From IMG/VR virus record IMGVR_UViG_3300042691_019489, positions 1-25,706 of that record: a stretch of 25,706 nt of DNA; one strand, 5' to 3'. The notes under the pieces were generated by a model. The model saw only the letters and a list, made by a program, of their open reading frames with translations. It did not search any database and had not been told where the DNA came from. Position 1 is the stretch's first letter, and each line of letters opens with the position of its first letter. Source of the DNA: a virus. This document shows, in pieces, positions 6,224 through 12,934 of this stretch. The position numbers and the translations under genes are program-made.

Positions 6224-6229
6224 TATAAT
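6221..6229 (+). promoter_or_regulatory. Extended -10 promoter of the 6256-8974 operon
   Basis: TGATATAAT with -10 at 6224-6229, sited over the stop of the preceding gene. The leader contains a strong AGGAGG at 6244-6249 before ATG 6256. Confidence 0.65.
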
Positions 6230-6255
6230 CAGTATATAAACCTAGGAGGTTCATT

Positions 6256-7056
6256 ATGCCAGTAGGCGGAGGCGGAAAGCCAGCAGGAGGATATCGTGCA
6301 GGCAAAAAGGGTACATACGGATGCGATGGATACCCAACAGTAAGTGCAGATGGAACAGTTCATGGGTGCCACCCTACAAAGGCTAAAGCAGCAGCACAGG
6401 CTCGTGCAATTTGGGCAAGCACTGCTCGCAAATCAATTACATCAGTAGAAAAGTCAATGGTCACAGAAGGTGACTTTGTTATGTTTATCAATGAAGATGA
6501 TGAAATTAAAGTTGGTCGTGTTGAGTATGTAATGACAAACCCTGGTTTACTTGGACTTGCTGGTTCTGAATATTCAATGGAGTATGCAGAAGACGACAAA
6601 CCAGTTATTATTCGCATGTATGAAGAAGAAGATGGTGCATGGGAAGAAGAAGAATGTGTTGTTTATCATCGCATGTCAGAAGTTGTTAAAATTGAATCAC
6701 TATCTGTGTCTGTTGATCTAATTGTTGAAATGGGTTCAACTGATTCAGGAATTCCAGAAACAGATTCAGAAACATTGATGGCAATGTATGATGCACAAAT
6801 TGGTAAAGCAGAAAAGCCTAACTATGAAGACATGATTAAGCCAAGACGTGGTGGAAGCAATCCATCAAATCCTAAACTTTATGCAAGAGTTGTGCAAGCA
6901 GCAAAAGATAAGTTTGATGTATATCCATCTGCGGTTGCCAATGCATGGGTAGTTGCTGAATATAAACGACGTGGTGGTACATATAAGTCTGAGCCTAAAA
7001 CAACTAAAACAATTTGGGATGGAAGCGTTTTTGATCCAAAGGGATTTACAAAGTAA
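6256..7056 (+). CDS. Phage protein with GCH-type N-terminus and DUF5872-like C-terminus
   Basis: 266 aa. The first 55 residues (GGGGKPAGGYRAGK, two cysteines, then HGCHPTKAKAAAQARAIWAS) resemble the GCHxTxAxAxAQxxALYA module found near phage prohead proteases and related structural genes. A central acidic beta-rich part (about 75-155: EGDFVMFIN, KVGRVEYVMT, YEEEDGAWEEEECVVYHR) follows. Residues about 212-250 (NPKLYARVVQAAKDKFDVYP, then NAWVVAEYKRRGG) look like DUF5872. The protein ends with IWDGSVFDPKGFTK, a tail shared with the gene at 7189. It has a strong ribosome site. A virion or assembly role is inferred from the module only. Confidence 0.65.
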   Translation: MPVGGGGKPAGGYRAGKKGTYGCDGYPTVSADGTVHGCHPTKAKAAAQARAIWASTARKSITSVEKSMVTEGDFVMFINEDDEIKVGRVEYVMTNPGLLGLAGSEYSMEYAEDDKPVIIRMYEEEDGAWEEEECVVYHRMSEVVKIESLSVSVDLIVEMGSTDSGIPETDSETLMAMYDAQIGKAEKPNYEDMIKPRRGGSNPSNPKLYARVVQAAKDKFDVYPSAVANAWVVAEYKRRGGTYKSEPKTTKTIWDGSVFDPKGFTK

Positions 7057-7196
7057 TGCCAAAAAGAAAATCAACTGCTTTTAATCCAATGCAAATTAAA
7101 GATGGTTGGATAGTACGTTTATATAAAGATGGTAGGATCAAATCAAAAATTGAACCATACTCTCCAAAAATAAAAAAGGAAAATAAAAATGGCTGA
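7056..7196 (+). CDS. Small basic protein
   Basis: 46 aa, rich in Lys and Arg, with a central IKDGWIVRLYKDGRIKSKI that looks like a short beta hairpin. The ATG overlaps the upstream stop (TAATG) and its own TGA lies 8 nt inside the next gene, so it fills the gap exactly. No ribosome site beyond coupling. Function unknown; a small nucleic-acid-binding or virion-associated peptide is possible. Confidence 0.55.
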   Translation: MPKRKSTAFNPMQIKDGWIVRLYKDGRIKSKIEPYSPKIKKENKNG

Positions 7197-7554
7197 TACA
7201 TATACACCTAATGACGGAATGAAAGCAGCAGCACGTCGTGCACTTAAATGGAAGGCTGATGGCAAAGCAACAGGTGCTGGAACTCCAGTTGGCTGGGGAA
7301 GGGCAACAGATATAGTTGCTGGAAGATCTATGTCTCTTGATACTGTTAAAAGAATGTTTTCTTTTTTTTCACGTCACGAGGTAGACAAAAAAGGAAAAGA
7401 TTTTTATAATACAAGTAATCCATCTAATGGAAGAATTATGTGGGATGCTTGGGGTGGGGATGCAGGTTTTACTTGGAGTCGTACAATTGTAGAACGAGAA
7501 AAGAAAAAGGTAGAAAAAATTTGGCAGGGCACTGCCTTTGATCTAAAAAAATAG
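7189..7554 (+). CDS. Phage protein with conserved WGGDAG module and shared C-terminal tail
   Basis: 121 aa. The body reads AAARRALKWKADG, GWGRATDIVAGRSMSLDTVKR, MFSFFSRHEVDKKGKDF and IMWDAWGGDAGFTWSR, a module I recall in structural or head-morphogenesis proteins of actinobacterial phages. It ends in a basic linker and KIWQGTAFDLKK, closely similar to IWDGSVFDPKGFTK in the 6256 protein, though the bodies are unrelated. A GGAAA-rich stretch precedes the ATG, and the small 7056 gene overlaps its start. Catalysis is not implied by any visible motif. Confidence 0.65.
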   Translation: MADTYTPNDGMKAAARRALKWKADGKATGAGTPVGWGRATDIVAGRSMSLDTVKRMFSFFSRHEVDKKGKDFYNTSNPSNGRIMWDAWGGDAGFTWSRTIVEREKKKVEKIWQGTAFDLKK

Positions 7555-7562
7555 GGGGATAA

Positions 7563-7724
7563 GTGGAAAATTTAGATAAAAATGAATTAGTTCAACTAGT
7601 AACATTTTATAAACAAAAACTATCTGATACAGAATTGGATTTGTTAAAGTTACAACTTGAGATAAATAAACTTAACTCTATGCTTTTAAGTTTAAATAAG
7701 CAATCTGAAAAAAAATCTAAGTAA
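7563..7724 (+). CDS. Small coiled-coil protein, GTG start
   Basis: 53 aa. GTG at 7563 is preceded by AGGGGGA at a good distance. Heptad-like Leu/Ile spacing runs through most of its length (ELVQLVTFYKQKL, ELDLLKLQLEINKLNSMLL), ending in a Lys/Ser tail. It is likely an oligomeric helix. It lies 3 nt before the next gene. Family unknown. Confidence 0.6.
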   Translation: MENLDKNELVQLVTFYKQKLSDTELDLLKLQLEINKLNSMLLSLNKQSEKKSK

Positions 7725-7727
7725 AAA

Positions 7728-8156
7728 ATGGAATATTTGTTGATTGTGGGGTTGACATTCGTTGTCTCATGGTCTATAATTAAAATATCAAATAAAAAAA
7801 GAGGAAGATTTTTATCAAAGATTAGATATAGACAAAGCAATATCTATGAAATGGTTAAAGATGTTATTCCAAAAGAAATGTTTGATAAACCAAAGGTTAT
7901 AACACAGTCTCAAAAACATGTTCAAAAAAACATGCTAAAGGTTGTAATAACCGAAGGTAGTGCATATTGGATATTAGACAATGTGTTTTATACTGCTAAG
8001 GCTATTAATGGAAGAGTAGATGAAAGCACGGTAAAACCATTAGATATTGAAAATTTGTCAAAAAAAGATTTAGTAAAAATGTTATCTATATTAGATGACT
8101 TAAGAAAAGGAATGGAATCAAATGATAGTGGCGGTTCAGGGAACAGCGGAGTTTAA
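7728..8156 (+). CDS. Membrane-anchored phage protein of unknown function
   Basis: 142 aa. One N-terminal transmembrane segment (about residues 3-20, LLIVGLTFVVSWSII) is followed by basic residues. The C-terminal domain (about 70-130) contains KVVITEGSAYWILDNVFYTAKAINGRVD and KPLDIENLSKKDLVKMLSILDDLRKG, a combination frequent in aquatic-phage unknowns (AYWi-NvfY motif). The last residues are a Gly/Ser linker. The next gene starts 34 nt inside it in another frame, so the two are coupled. Confidence 0.7.
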   Translation: MEYLLIVGLTFVVSWSIIKISNKKRGRFLSKIRYRQSNIYEMVKDVIPKEMFDKPKVITQSQKHVQKNMLKVVITEGSAYWILDNVFYTAKAINGRVDESTVKPLDIENLSKKDLVKMLSILDDLRKGMESNDSGGSGNSGV

Positions 8157-8472
8157 CGATTATAATGTTTTTCTTCGTGCTATGAGCGTTGCCTTGTCTG
8201 GAATGAAACAAGATGATAAAGAATTTATAATTTATTCTGTTGGTCCAGCAAGAGTGAATAATTTTGTTTCAGAATTTTCTAATTTGTCTGAACGTGGCAT
8301 GAAGGCTAGAGGTAAAAAAATTAAATTTTATAATACAGCACCTTCATGGCTTGATACAAATATGAACCAGGTAAATTATTTTGCTTTTTTAAGCAAACCA
8401 AATGAGTCAAAATCTAGATTAGTTTCTAGTGCTGAATCAAAAAATATTGAAGTTGGAATTTTTAGGTATTAG
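8122..8472 (+). CDS. Rossmann-like protein, possibly SLOG/YspA-related
   Basis: 116 aa. It starts MIVAVQGTAEFNDYNVFLRAM, a strand-loop-helix start like the DUF2493/YspA group of the SLOG superfamily, followed by FIIYSVGPARVNNFV and a KKIKFYN strand. SLOG proteins bind nucleotides or nucleic acids. The conserved NYFAFLSKP segment is characteristic here but I cannot place it. It overlaps the previous gene by 35 nt; a later start is not obvious. Moderate confidence in the coding call, low in the family. Confidence 0.65.
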   Translation: MIVAVQGTAEFNDYNVFLRAMSVALSGMKQDDKEFIIYSVGPARVNNFVSEFSNLSERGMKARGKKIKFYNTAPSWLDTNMNQVNYFAFLSKPNESKSRLVSSAESKNIEVGIFRY

Positions 8473-8480
8473 GAGAGCAT

Positions 8481-8690
8481 ATGATTATTAGAAGTTTAAA
8501 TACAATGGATAAAATTGTAAACAAAAACAAAAACCTTGTTTGGGATGGATGGAATGTTATTGATCTAAAAGAATCAGACATGGCAAAAACATCTGTAAAT
8601 GGAATTAGAATAAAAGATAAGTGGTACTTACATAAAATATACAAACCAGGTCGTAATGGTTGGGATATTCCAAATAAGTATAGGGAGTAA
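8481..8690 (+). CDS. Small protein of unknown function
   Basis: 69 aa. Aromatic-rich: KNLVWDGWNVIDLKES, then RIKDKWYLHKIYKPGRNGWDIP, suggesting a small beta-structured domain. An AGGAGA ribosome site precedes ATG 8481. It sits in an operon between the SLOG-like protein and whiB, with WhiB starting 2 nt after its stop. No motif gives a function. Confidence 0.7.
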   Translation: MIIRSLNTMDKIVNKNKNLVWDGWNVIDLKESDMAKTSVNGIRIKDKWYLHKIYKPGRNGWDIPNKYRE

Positions 8691-8692
8691 TC

Positions 8693-8974
8693 TTGAAGCA
8701 GCATTTATGGAAAGATGAGGCTTCTTGTTTAGGTCTTGAAACAAATTTATACTTTGATAAGTATGAAGATGAAGAAGGAATTAGACATAACGTTGATGCA
8801 CTTTGTAGACAGTGCCCTGTTAGAAAAACATGTTTTGCTAATGGAGTATCTGGAAAAGAGTGGGGAATTTGGGGAGGTATTTATCTTGAAACTGGAGAAA
8901 TCTCAAGAGAATTTAATAAACATAAATCTAAACAAGACTGGTCAAACACTTGGCAAGCACTGACAATGGAGTAA
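8693..8974 (+). CDS. whiB: WhiB-family iron-sulfur transcription factor
   Basis: 93 aa from a TTG start preceded by AGGGAG. The four cluster ligands are Cys12, Cys38, Cys41 and Cys47 in the standard C-x(n)-CxxC-x5-C order (ALCRQCPVRKTC), and the G[VI]WGG turn is at 58-62 (WGIWGG). A helical, basic C-terminus (NKHKSKQDW) could touch DNA. WhiB proteins are confined to actinobacteria and their phages; they bind a 4Fe-4S cluster and associate with the primary sigma factor. The mycobacteriophage TM4 copy represses host whiB2 and gives superinfection exclusion, a plausible role here. Confidence 0.93.
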   Translation: MKQHLWKDEASCLGLETNLYFDKYEDEEGIRHNVDALCRQCPVRKTCFANGVSGKEWGIWGGIYLETGEISREFNKHKSKQDWSNTWQALTME

Positions 8975-8978
8975 TATA

Positions 8979-9740
8979 GTGATTATACAAATAATTGGAC
9001 TACCTGGATCTGGTAAAACGGAACTGGCAAAATCACTTAAAGACCGTATAAATGCTATTCATCTTAATGCAGATGAGGTAAGATCAACAGTTAATTCGGA
9101 TCTTGGTTTTACCGCTAAAGATCGCATAGAGCAAGCACGACGTATGGGTGAAATGGCTAGGCTTATTGCTAAGCAAGGAGTTGCTCCAGTAATTGTAGAT
9201 TTTGTCTGTCCAACAGATGCTACAAGAGAGGCATTTGGTAAGCCAGATATTTTAATTTTTATGGATACAATTCAAAAAGGTAGATTTGAAGACACAAATA
9301 AAATATTTACAACACCAAAAGAGTTTGACTTTATGTTTTCTGATCATGAAAAAAATCCATACGATAAAGCAAGTTTAATTATTTCTTTATTTGAATTACA
9401 TGATTGGTCCGCTCCAACAACATTGATGCTTGGTCGCTATCAACCTTGGCATGAAGGGCATCATGCTTTGTATAAAGAGGCAGGGAAAAGAACAGAGCAG
9501 GTACTACTTGGAATACGTAATACATACAAAACTAGTGAAAAAGATCCACTGACATTTGATGAAGTAAAGGGTTATATTGATAAAGATGAATTTATGAAGG
9601 ATGCAATGGTATTGCGTTTGCCAAACATTACTAACATTGTTTATGGTCGTGATGTTGGATACAAGATTGAACAAGTAGATTTGGGGGCAGAGATTCATGC
9701 TATTTCGGCTACTGAAAAACGTCGTCAACTGGGTATCTAA
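8979..9740 (+). CDS. Fused APS-kinase-like P-loop kinase and HxGH nucleotidyltransferase
   Basis: 253 aa, GTG start with GGAG upstream. N-terminal domain (1-140): Walker A GLPGSGKT at 7-14, then NADEVRSTVNSDLGFTAKDR and RRMGEMARLIAKQG, closely following the APS kinase (CysC) pattern; FVCPTDATR stands where CysC has FISPYRxxR. C-terminal domain (145-253): LMLGRYQPWHEGH with His158 and His161 as the HxGH pair, and ISATEKRR near the end (ISxTxxR). This is the NMN-adenylyltransferase/cytidylyltransferase-type signature rather than the ATP-sulfurylase one. Possible roles are PAPS supply, NAD salvage, or sugar/nucleotide activation. The domain order is the reverse of NadR. Confidence 0.82.
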   Translation: MIIQIIGLPGSGKTELAKSLKDRINAIHLNADEVRSTVNSDLGFTAKDRIEQARRMGEMARLIAKQGVAPVIVDFVCPTDATREAFGKPDILIFMDTIQKGRFEDTNKIFTTPKEFDFMFSDHEKNPYDKASLIISLFELHDWSAPTTLMLGRYQPWHEGHHALYKEAGKRTEQVLLGIRNTYKTSEKDPLTFDEVKGYIDKDEFMKDAMVLRLPNITNIVYGRDVGYKIEQVDLGAEIHAISATEKRRQLGI

Positions 9741-9828
9741 TGTTGGGCAAGGAATTGTAGATGCAGAAGACCGATATATTAAAGGCATGTTTAAGGAAGA
9801 TATAGATGATGAAAGTAACCAAGACTAG
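9697..9828 (+). CDS. Small overlapping acidic protein
   Basis: 43 aa in the +1 frame over the end of the nucleotidyltransferase gene. GGGGG at 9683-9687 lies 9 nt before ATG 9697. A helical N-terminus (FRLLKNVVNWVSNVGQG) leads to an acidic tail (YIKGMFKEDIDDESNQD). It fills the 65-nt gap between the two larger genes and ends 22 nt inside the next one. Small phage proteins with YIxGmFxEDxDD tails exist in my recollection. Coding by overlap is not proven. Confidence 0.5.
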   Translation: MLFRLLKNVVNWVSNVGQGIVDAEDRYIKGMFKEDIDDESNQD

Positions 9829-10012
9829 ATCATTTGTTAAGGCATTAAGTTATCGCATATGGGGAACCTTGTCCTCTGTTGCTGTTGCTTATGTTATTAC
9901 AAAAAATACTTCACTTTCTATAACAATTGCATTTTGGGAAACTGTTGTCAAAGTATTTATTTATTACGCACATGAACGTGGATGGAATTATATTCAGTGG
10001 GGTAGAAAATAA
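9806..10012 (+). CDS. DUF2061 membrane protein
   Basis: 68 aa, with two adjacent ATGs at 9806 and 9809. It matches DUF2061 throughout: RSFVKALSYRIWGTLSSVAV, a second hydrophobic stretch, IAFWETVVKVFIYYAHERGW, and a final WNxIxWG. Two transmembrane helices with a conserved HERxW end. The family is linked in some bacteria to sulfite/sulfate genes, and its molecular function is unknown. It lies directly after the APS-kinase-like gene, which matches that association. The stop overlaps the next ATG (TAATG). Confidence 0.85.
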   Translation: MMKVTKTRSFVKALSYRIWGTLSSVAVAYVITKNTSLSITIAFWETVVKVFIYYAHERGWNYIQWGRK

Positions 10013-10242
10013 TGTATACAGATTCTATGCGAAAAGCCTTTCATTCAATACAGGCTCCAAAAGGATTTTCTGTTGAACTTGTTGACAACGATCACTTTCT
10101 TACAATTAAGTTAAATGAAAAACAATTTGCTAAAATGGTTCATGATGAAAAAATTCGGGCACTGCAATACACCGTTCAATTAAAAAAAGCATTAGAGATG
10201 GAAGGCGCTGTAGTATTAGTCACTAGAGAGGCTGTTAAATGA
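10012..10242 (+). CDS. Small phage protein of unknown function
   Basis: 76 aa. An N-terminal beta-like part (QAPKGFSVELVDNDHFLTIKLN) and a helical C-terminal part (FAKMVHDEKIRALQYTVQLKKALE) ending in VVLVTREAVK. No cysteines or membrane segment. Coupled by TAATG to DUF2061 and by a 4-nt overlap (ATGA) to the halogenase, so it is translated as part of that operon. Function unknown. Confidence 0.65.
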   Translation: MYTDSMRKAFHSIQAPKGFSVELVDNDHFLTIKLNEKQFAKMVHDEKIRALQYTVQLKKALEMEGAVVLVTREAVK

Positions 10243-11780
10243 AAAATATTGTTATTGTTGGTGGCGGGTCTGCTGGTTGGCTAACGGCTTTATATGCAAA
10301 AAAAATATATCAAGAAGATAATATTATTTTAGTAGAAAGTGAAGAATACGGCATTCTTGGTGCAGGAGAAGGATCTACTCCAAACATTATTGGCTTTATG
10401 AATTTTTTAGATATATCAGTAGAAGATTTAATAAAAAATTGCAATGCAACAATAAAAAATGGAATTAAATTTACAAATTGGTCTGAAAAAGAGGATAGTT
10501 ATTTTCATCCGTTTCAGTCAATAAATGAGGCATCAAATGATTATAATTTTTATTTAAATAGTCGTTTTATAGAAAACGATACAAACTTTTCTCATTACTG
10601 CGCTTCTTTAAATGATCATGAATTTAAAGATTATGTCTTTGTTGAGAAATTTTCAAATAATTTTCAAGTCCCATATTTAAAAGAAAACAATCCTATCAGC
10701 ATGAATCAACTATCTAATATATCTATTCATTTTGATGCAAACCTTTTAGCAAAATATTTAAGATTGATTGGAGAGTCTAGAGGAATCTTAAGAAAAGAAG
10801 GAATTGTAAGCGAAATATCTGAAGATTTAGAAGGATATATAAACAAAATAAAAACAAATAAAGAAGAAATAAGTTGTGATTTTGTTTTTGATTGTTCTGG
10901 TTTTAGAAGATTAATTATAGGAAAACATTATAAAATAAAATGGAAATCTTATTCAAAGTATCTTCCAGCAAAAAAAGCACTTCCATTTTTTTTAGAAATA
11001 GACAAAGACATACCACCGTATACAGAGGCAATTGCAATGGACTATGGATGGATGTGGAAGATTCCATTACAAAATAGGTATGGATGTGGATATGTCTTTG
11101 ACAGTGACTTTATTTCAGACGAAGAAGCAAAAAAAGAAATAGAAAATTACTTAGGGTTTGAGCCAATATATCCTAGAAAAGATAAAGGCGCTTTTAATTT
11201 TGAAGCAGGATGTTTTGAAGAAGTTTGGAACAAAAACTGTTTGGCTGTTGGTCTATCCTCTGGATTTTTAGAACCATTAGAGGCAACATCAATAATGCAG
11301 TTAATCACGGTTTTAACAAAATTTATGTCAAATAAACAAAACTTAACTACAAAAAATAATTTAGTTAAAAAAAGATTTAATGATATGTATTTAGAAGAAA
11401 CTCAAGAAATTGTTAACTTTTTATATTTACACTATGTAACAAATAAAATAAATACTAGTTTTTGGAAAAATTTTACAAAAAACAATGAAATGCCAGAAGA
11501 GATAAAATATATTTTGAGTGTTTGTAAAGATAAAACTTTATTTAATGATTTTGATTTTTATAAAAATAAAATTTTTTCTGCATACTCATATCACTATATT
11601 TTAATAGGAAATAAAATTATTGATAATGTTATTCTTAAAAGAAATGCAAACTTTATCTTAGACAATATCAAAAAAGAAAATTATAAAAATATTTTAAGAA
11701 AACAAGATTTTTTAATTCCTAAACTGTTGACACATAATTATTTTATTGATACAATAAAACAATGGGAGAATAATGATTAA
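10239..11780 (+). CDS. Flavin-dependent halogenase (tryptophan-halogenase family)
   Basis: 513 aa, the normal length for the family. FAD-binding IVIVGGGSAGWLTA at residues 4-17, GAGEGSTPNI at 41-50, CNATIKNGIKFTNW with the probable catalytic Lys73, FVFDCSGFRR near 215, and the diagnostic WxWxIP as WMWKIP at 271-276. GLSSGFLEPLEATSI follows (FLEPLE motif). Such enzymes use FADH2, oxygen and halide to make hypohalous acid passed to the lysine and then to an electron-rich substrate. A related viral halogenase from a cyanophage (VirX1) is known. No partner flavin reductase is in the window, so host FADH2 is implied. Its operon mates do not indicate the substrate. Confidence 0.9.
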   Translation: MKNIVIVGGGSAGWLTALYAKKIYQEDNIILVESEEYGILGAGEGSTPNIIGFMNFLDISVEDLIKNCNATIKNGIKFTNWSEKEDSYFHPFQSINEASNDYNFYLNSRFIENDTNFSHYCASLNDHEFKDYVFVEKFSNNFQVPYLKENNPISMNQLSNISIHFDANLLAKYLRLIGESRGILRKEGIVSEISEDLEGYINKIKTNKEEISCDFVFDCSGFRRLIIGKHYKIKWKSYSKYLPAKKALPFFLEIDKDIPPYTEAIAMDYGWMWKIPLQNRYGCGYVFDSDFISDEEAKKEIENYLGFEPIYPRKDKGAFNFEAGCFEEVWNKNCLAVGLSSGFLEPLEATSIMQLITVLTKFMSNKQNLTTKNNLVKKRFNDMYLEETQEIVNFLYLHYVTNKINTSFWKNFTKNNEMPEEIKYILSVCKDKTLFNDFDFYKNKIFSAYSYHYILIGNKIIDNVILKRNANFILDNIKKENYKNILRKQDFLIPKLLTHNYFIDTIKQWENND

Positions 11781-11892
11781 ATATATTATATGCAAAATAA
11801 AAAAACACACACTTGTTTTATCAGGATCTTGTCCATTTACTGGAAAAACTTACGATGTTTGTACAAGATGTGGGGTGAGCATTCCAAAATGA
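11773..11892 (+). CDS. Zinc-ribbon micro-protein
   Basis: 39 aa. MIKYIICKIKKHTLV is followed by GSCPFTGKTYDVCTRCG, with Cys20 and the Cys30-x2-Cys33 pair plus Cys7 as possible zinc ligands. The ATG overlaps the end of the halogenase and the TGA overlaps the next ATG, so it sits exactly between its neighbours. I recall similar CPFTGxTYxxCTRCG peptides in actinobacterial phages. Function unknown. Confidence 0.65.
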   Translation: MIKYIICKIKKHTLVLSGSCPFTGKTYDVCTRCGVSIPK

Positions 11893-12020
11893 AAAAAAAG
11901 ATTATTATATTAGTATTAGCAGCAATATCAAGTGCAATTGCATTTTCTTTGTTTTTTGCCTCACGAATGAGCAGGTTATCTGAACTAGATTTGTTTGACA
12001 TTGAAGGTGAGGACTTTTAA
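11889..12020 (+). CDS. Single-pass membrane micro-protein
   Basis: 43 aa: MKKK, a hydrophobic helix at about residues 5-22 (IIILVLAAISSAIAFSLFF), then a short acidic tail (ELDLFDIEGEDF). An in-frame ATG at 11790 would overlap the preceding zinc peptide entirely and is rejected. ATGA coupling to that peptide. It could be a lysis accessory or spanin-like peptide, without evidence for either. Confidence 0.6.
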   Translation: MKKKIIILVLAAISSAIAFSLFFASRMSRLSELDLFDIEGEDF

Positions 12021-12037
12021 TCATGCCTGGAATAGAG

Positions 12038-12043
12038 TACAAT
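12038..12043 (+). promoter_or_regulatory. Putative -10 of the 12051 gene (leaderless)
   Basis: TACAAT ends 7 nt before ATG 12051 and no ribosome site is present. The -35 is weak and there is no TGn extension, so this is less certain than the others. Confidence 0.45.
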
Positions 12044-12050
12044 AGATAGT

Positions 12051-12410
12051 ATGAGAACTGCTATTTTAATATTTTTTGCAACAATGTCAATATCTCTTAG
12101 TGTTGCATACCTGGCTTTATTTGATAAATTAAAAAAATGTAATCTTGCTTTAACAAAGTTATTCCTTGAAAACGAAGGTCTAAAAGAAGTATTGTTTCAA
12201 AATAAAAGTATTGATAGCCAATCTGAAGATGTCATACATAAAGAAAATTTTATAAAATTCTTGTCTGATTCAAGAGATTGGGCATTTGAATACATTGAAA
12301 CATCTCAAAAAACTATTAAAGAAGTTTCAGAGGAATTAAAAAAGCAAGGTCTTAATAATTACTCACAAAAACTTATGGAACTACTTCCAGAAAATATAGT
12401 AAAGGATTAA
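12051..12410 (+). CDS. Membrane-anchored coiled-coil protein
   Basis: 119 aa. An N-terminal transmembrane helix (about residues 4-25) and then a long helical region (LTKLFLENEGLKEVLF; EYIETSQKTIKEVSEELKKQ). The segment FIKFLSDSRDWAFEYIETSQ is a recognisable feature of small unknowns near the lysis genes of aquatic phages, in my recollection. It could be an i-spanin-like or membrane-organising protein. It is followed 3 nt later by a second membrane gene. Confidence 0.65.
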   Translation: MRTAILIFFATMSISLSVAYLALFDKLKKCNLALTKLFLENEGLKEVLFQNKSIDSQSEDVIHKENFIKFLSDSRDWAFEYIETSQKTIKEVSEELKKQGLNNYSQKLMELLPENIVKD

Positions 12411-12413
12411 AAA

Positions 12414-12572
12414 ATGAAAGAAATATTTTTTTCAATACTAACAGGTTTTGGGTGCGGTGTCGTGTTCGCAGCATTCAAATTGCCAGTACCAGCACCACCA
12501 GTTTTTGCGGGAGTCGCAGGAATTATTGGTTTATGGATTGGCTTTACAACAATAACACAAATTATATCCTAG
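12414..12572 (+). CDS. XapX-domain (DUF1427-like) membrane protein
   Basis: 52 aa. Two short hydrophobic helices surround FKLPVPAPPVFAGVAGIIG, which matches the XapX signature (kvPsPAPPviaGllGi-G). The family is a small bacterial inner-membrane protein of unknown role. It lies in a run of membrane genes, 3 nt after the coiled-coil protein. The GC-richer codons of its middle (ggtgcggtgtcgtgttcgca) stand out from the neighbours and could mark recent acquisition. Confidence 0.75.
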   Translation: MKEIFFSILTGFGCGVVFAAFKLPVPAPPVFAGVAGIIGLWIGFTTITQIIS

Positions 12573-12580
12573 GAGGAATA

Positions 12581-12865
12581 ATGAATAATATACTAAACGA
12601 TAAAAATAAAGCAATGCTAGCATCATACGGTAGATCTGTTCTTGGCTCAGTAATTGCACTTTATATGGCTGGCGTGACAGATCCTAAAGATCTTTGGGCT
12701 GCATTAGTTGCTGCTCTAGCACCAGTTGCATTAAGAGCACTAAATCCAAACGATAAGGCATTTGGCGTACTGCCAGATACTGGTGCTGTTTCAGATGCAC
12801 TTAGCAAGATTGTACCTGCTAAGAAGGCTCCAGCAAAGAAAAAGGCTGCTGCTAAAAAGAAGTAG
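12581..12865 (+). CDS. Holin-like membrane protein with Ala/Lys tail
   Basis: 94 aa from ATG 12581, preceded by AGGAGG. Two hydrophobic stretches (SVLGSVIALYMAGV and LWAALVAALAPVALRAL) and then NPNDKAFGVLP, a pattern seen in actinophage holin-like proteins. The last 18 residues are nearly all Ala, Pro and Lys, like histone H1 tails, and could bind nucleic acid or the inner membrane face. A longer in-frame reading from 12452 lacks support and overlaps XapX. It is the last gene before a terminator. Confidence 0.65.
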   Translation: MNNILNDKNKAMLASYGRSVLGSVIALYMAGVTDPKDLWAALVAALAPVALRALNPNDKAFGVLPDTGAVSDALSKIVPAKKAPAKKKAAAKKK

Positions 12866-12881
12866 TTAGTTAATTAGGAAG

Positions 12882-12922
12882 GGCGAATTTACTTAAAATA
12901 GATTCGCCTTTCTTAATTTTTA
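12882..12922 (+). terminator. Intrinsic terminator
   Basis: GGCGAAT (12882-12888) pairs with ATTCGCC (12902-12908) around a 13-nt loop. The following strand is T-rich (TTTCTTAATTTTTAT). It closes the + strand run before the glycan locus. Confidence 0.75.
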
Positions 12923-12934
12923 TATTGGAGAGTT

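Noticed and set aside
8736-8963. 75-codon frame on the + strand
   Set aside because: It is the +1 frame of whiB; the WhiB frame has all its ligands in place.
11790-11888. Longer N-terminus of the membrane micro-protein
   Set aside because: It overlaps the zinc peptide at 11773; ATG 11889 shows the ATGA coupling used elsewhere.
12452-12580. Longer N-terminus of the holin-like protein
   Set aside because: It runs through the XapX-like gene in another frame, and ATG 12581 has a strong AGGAGG.
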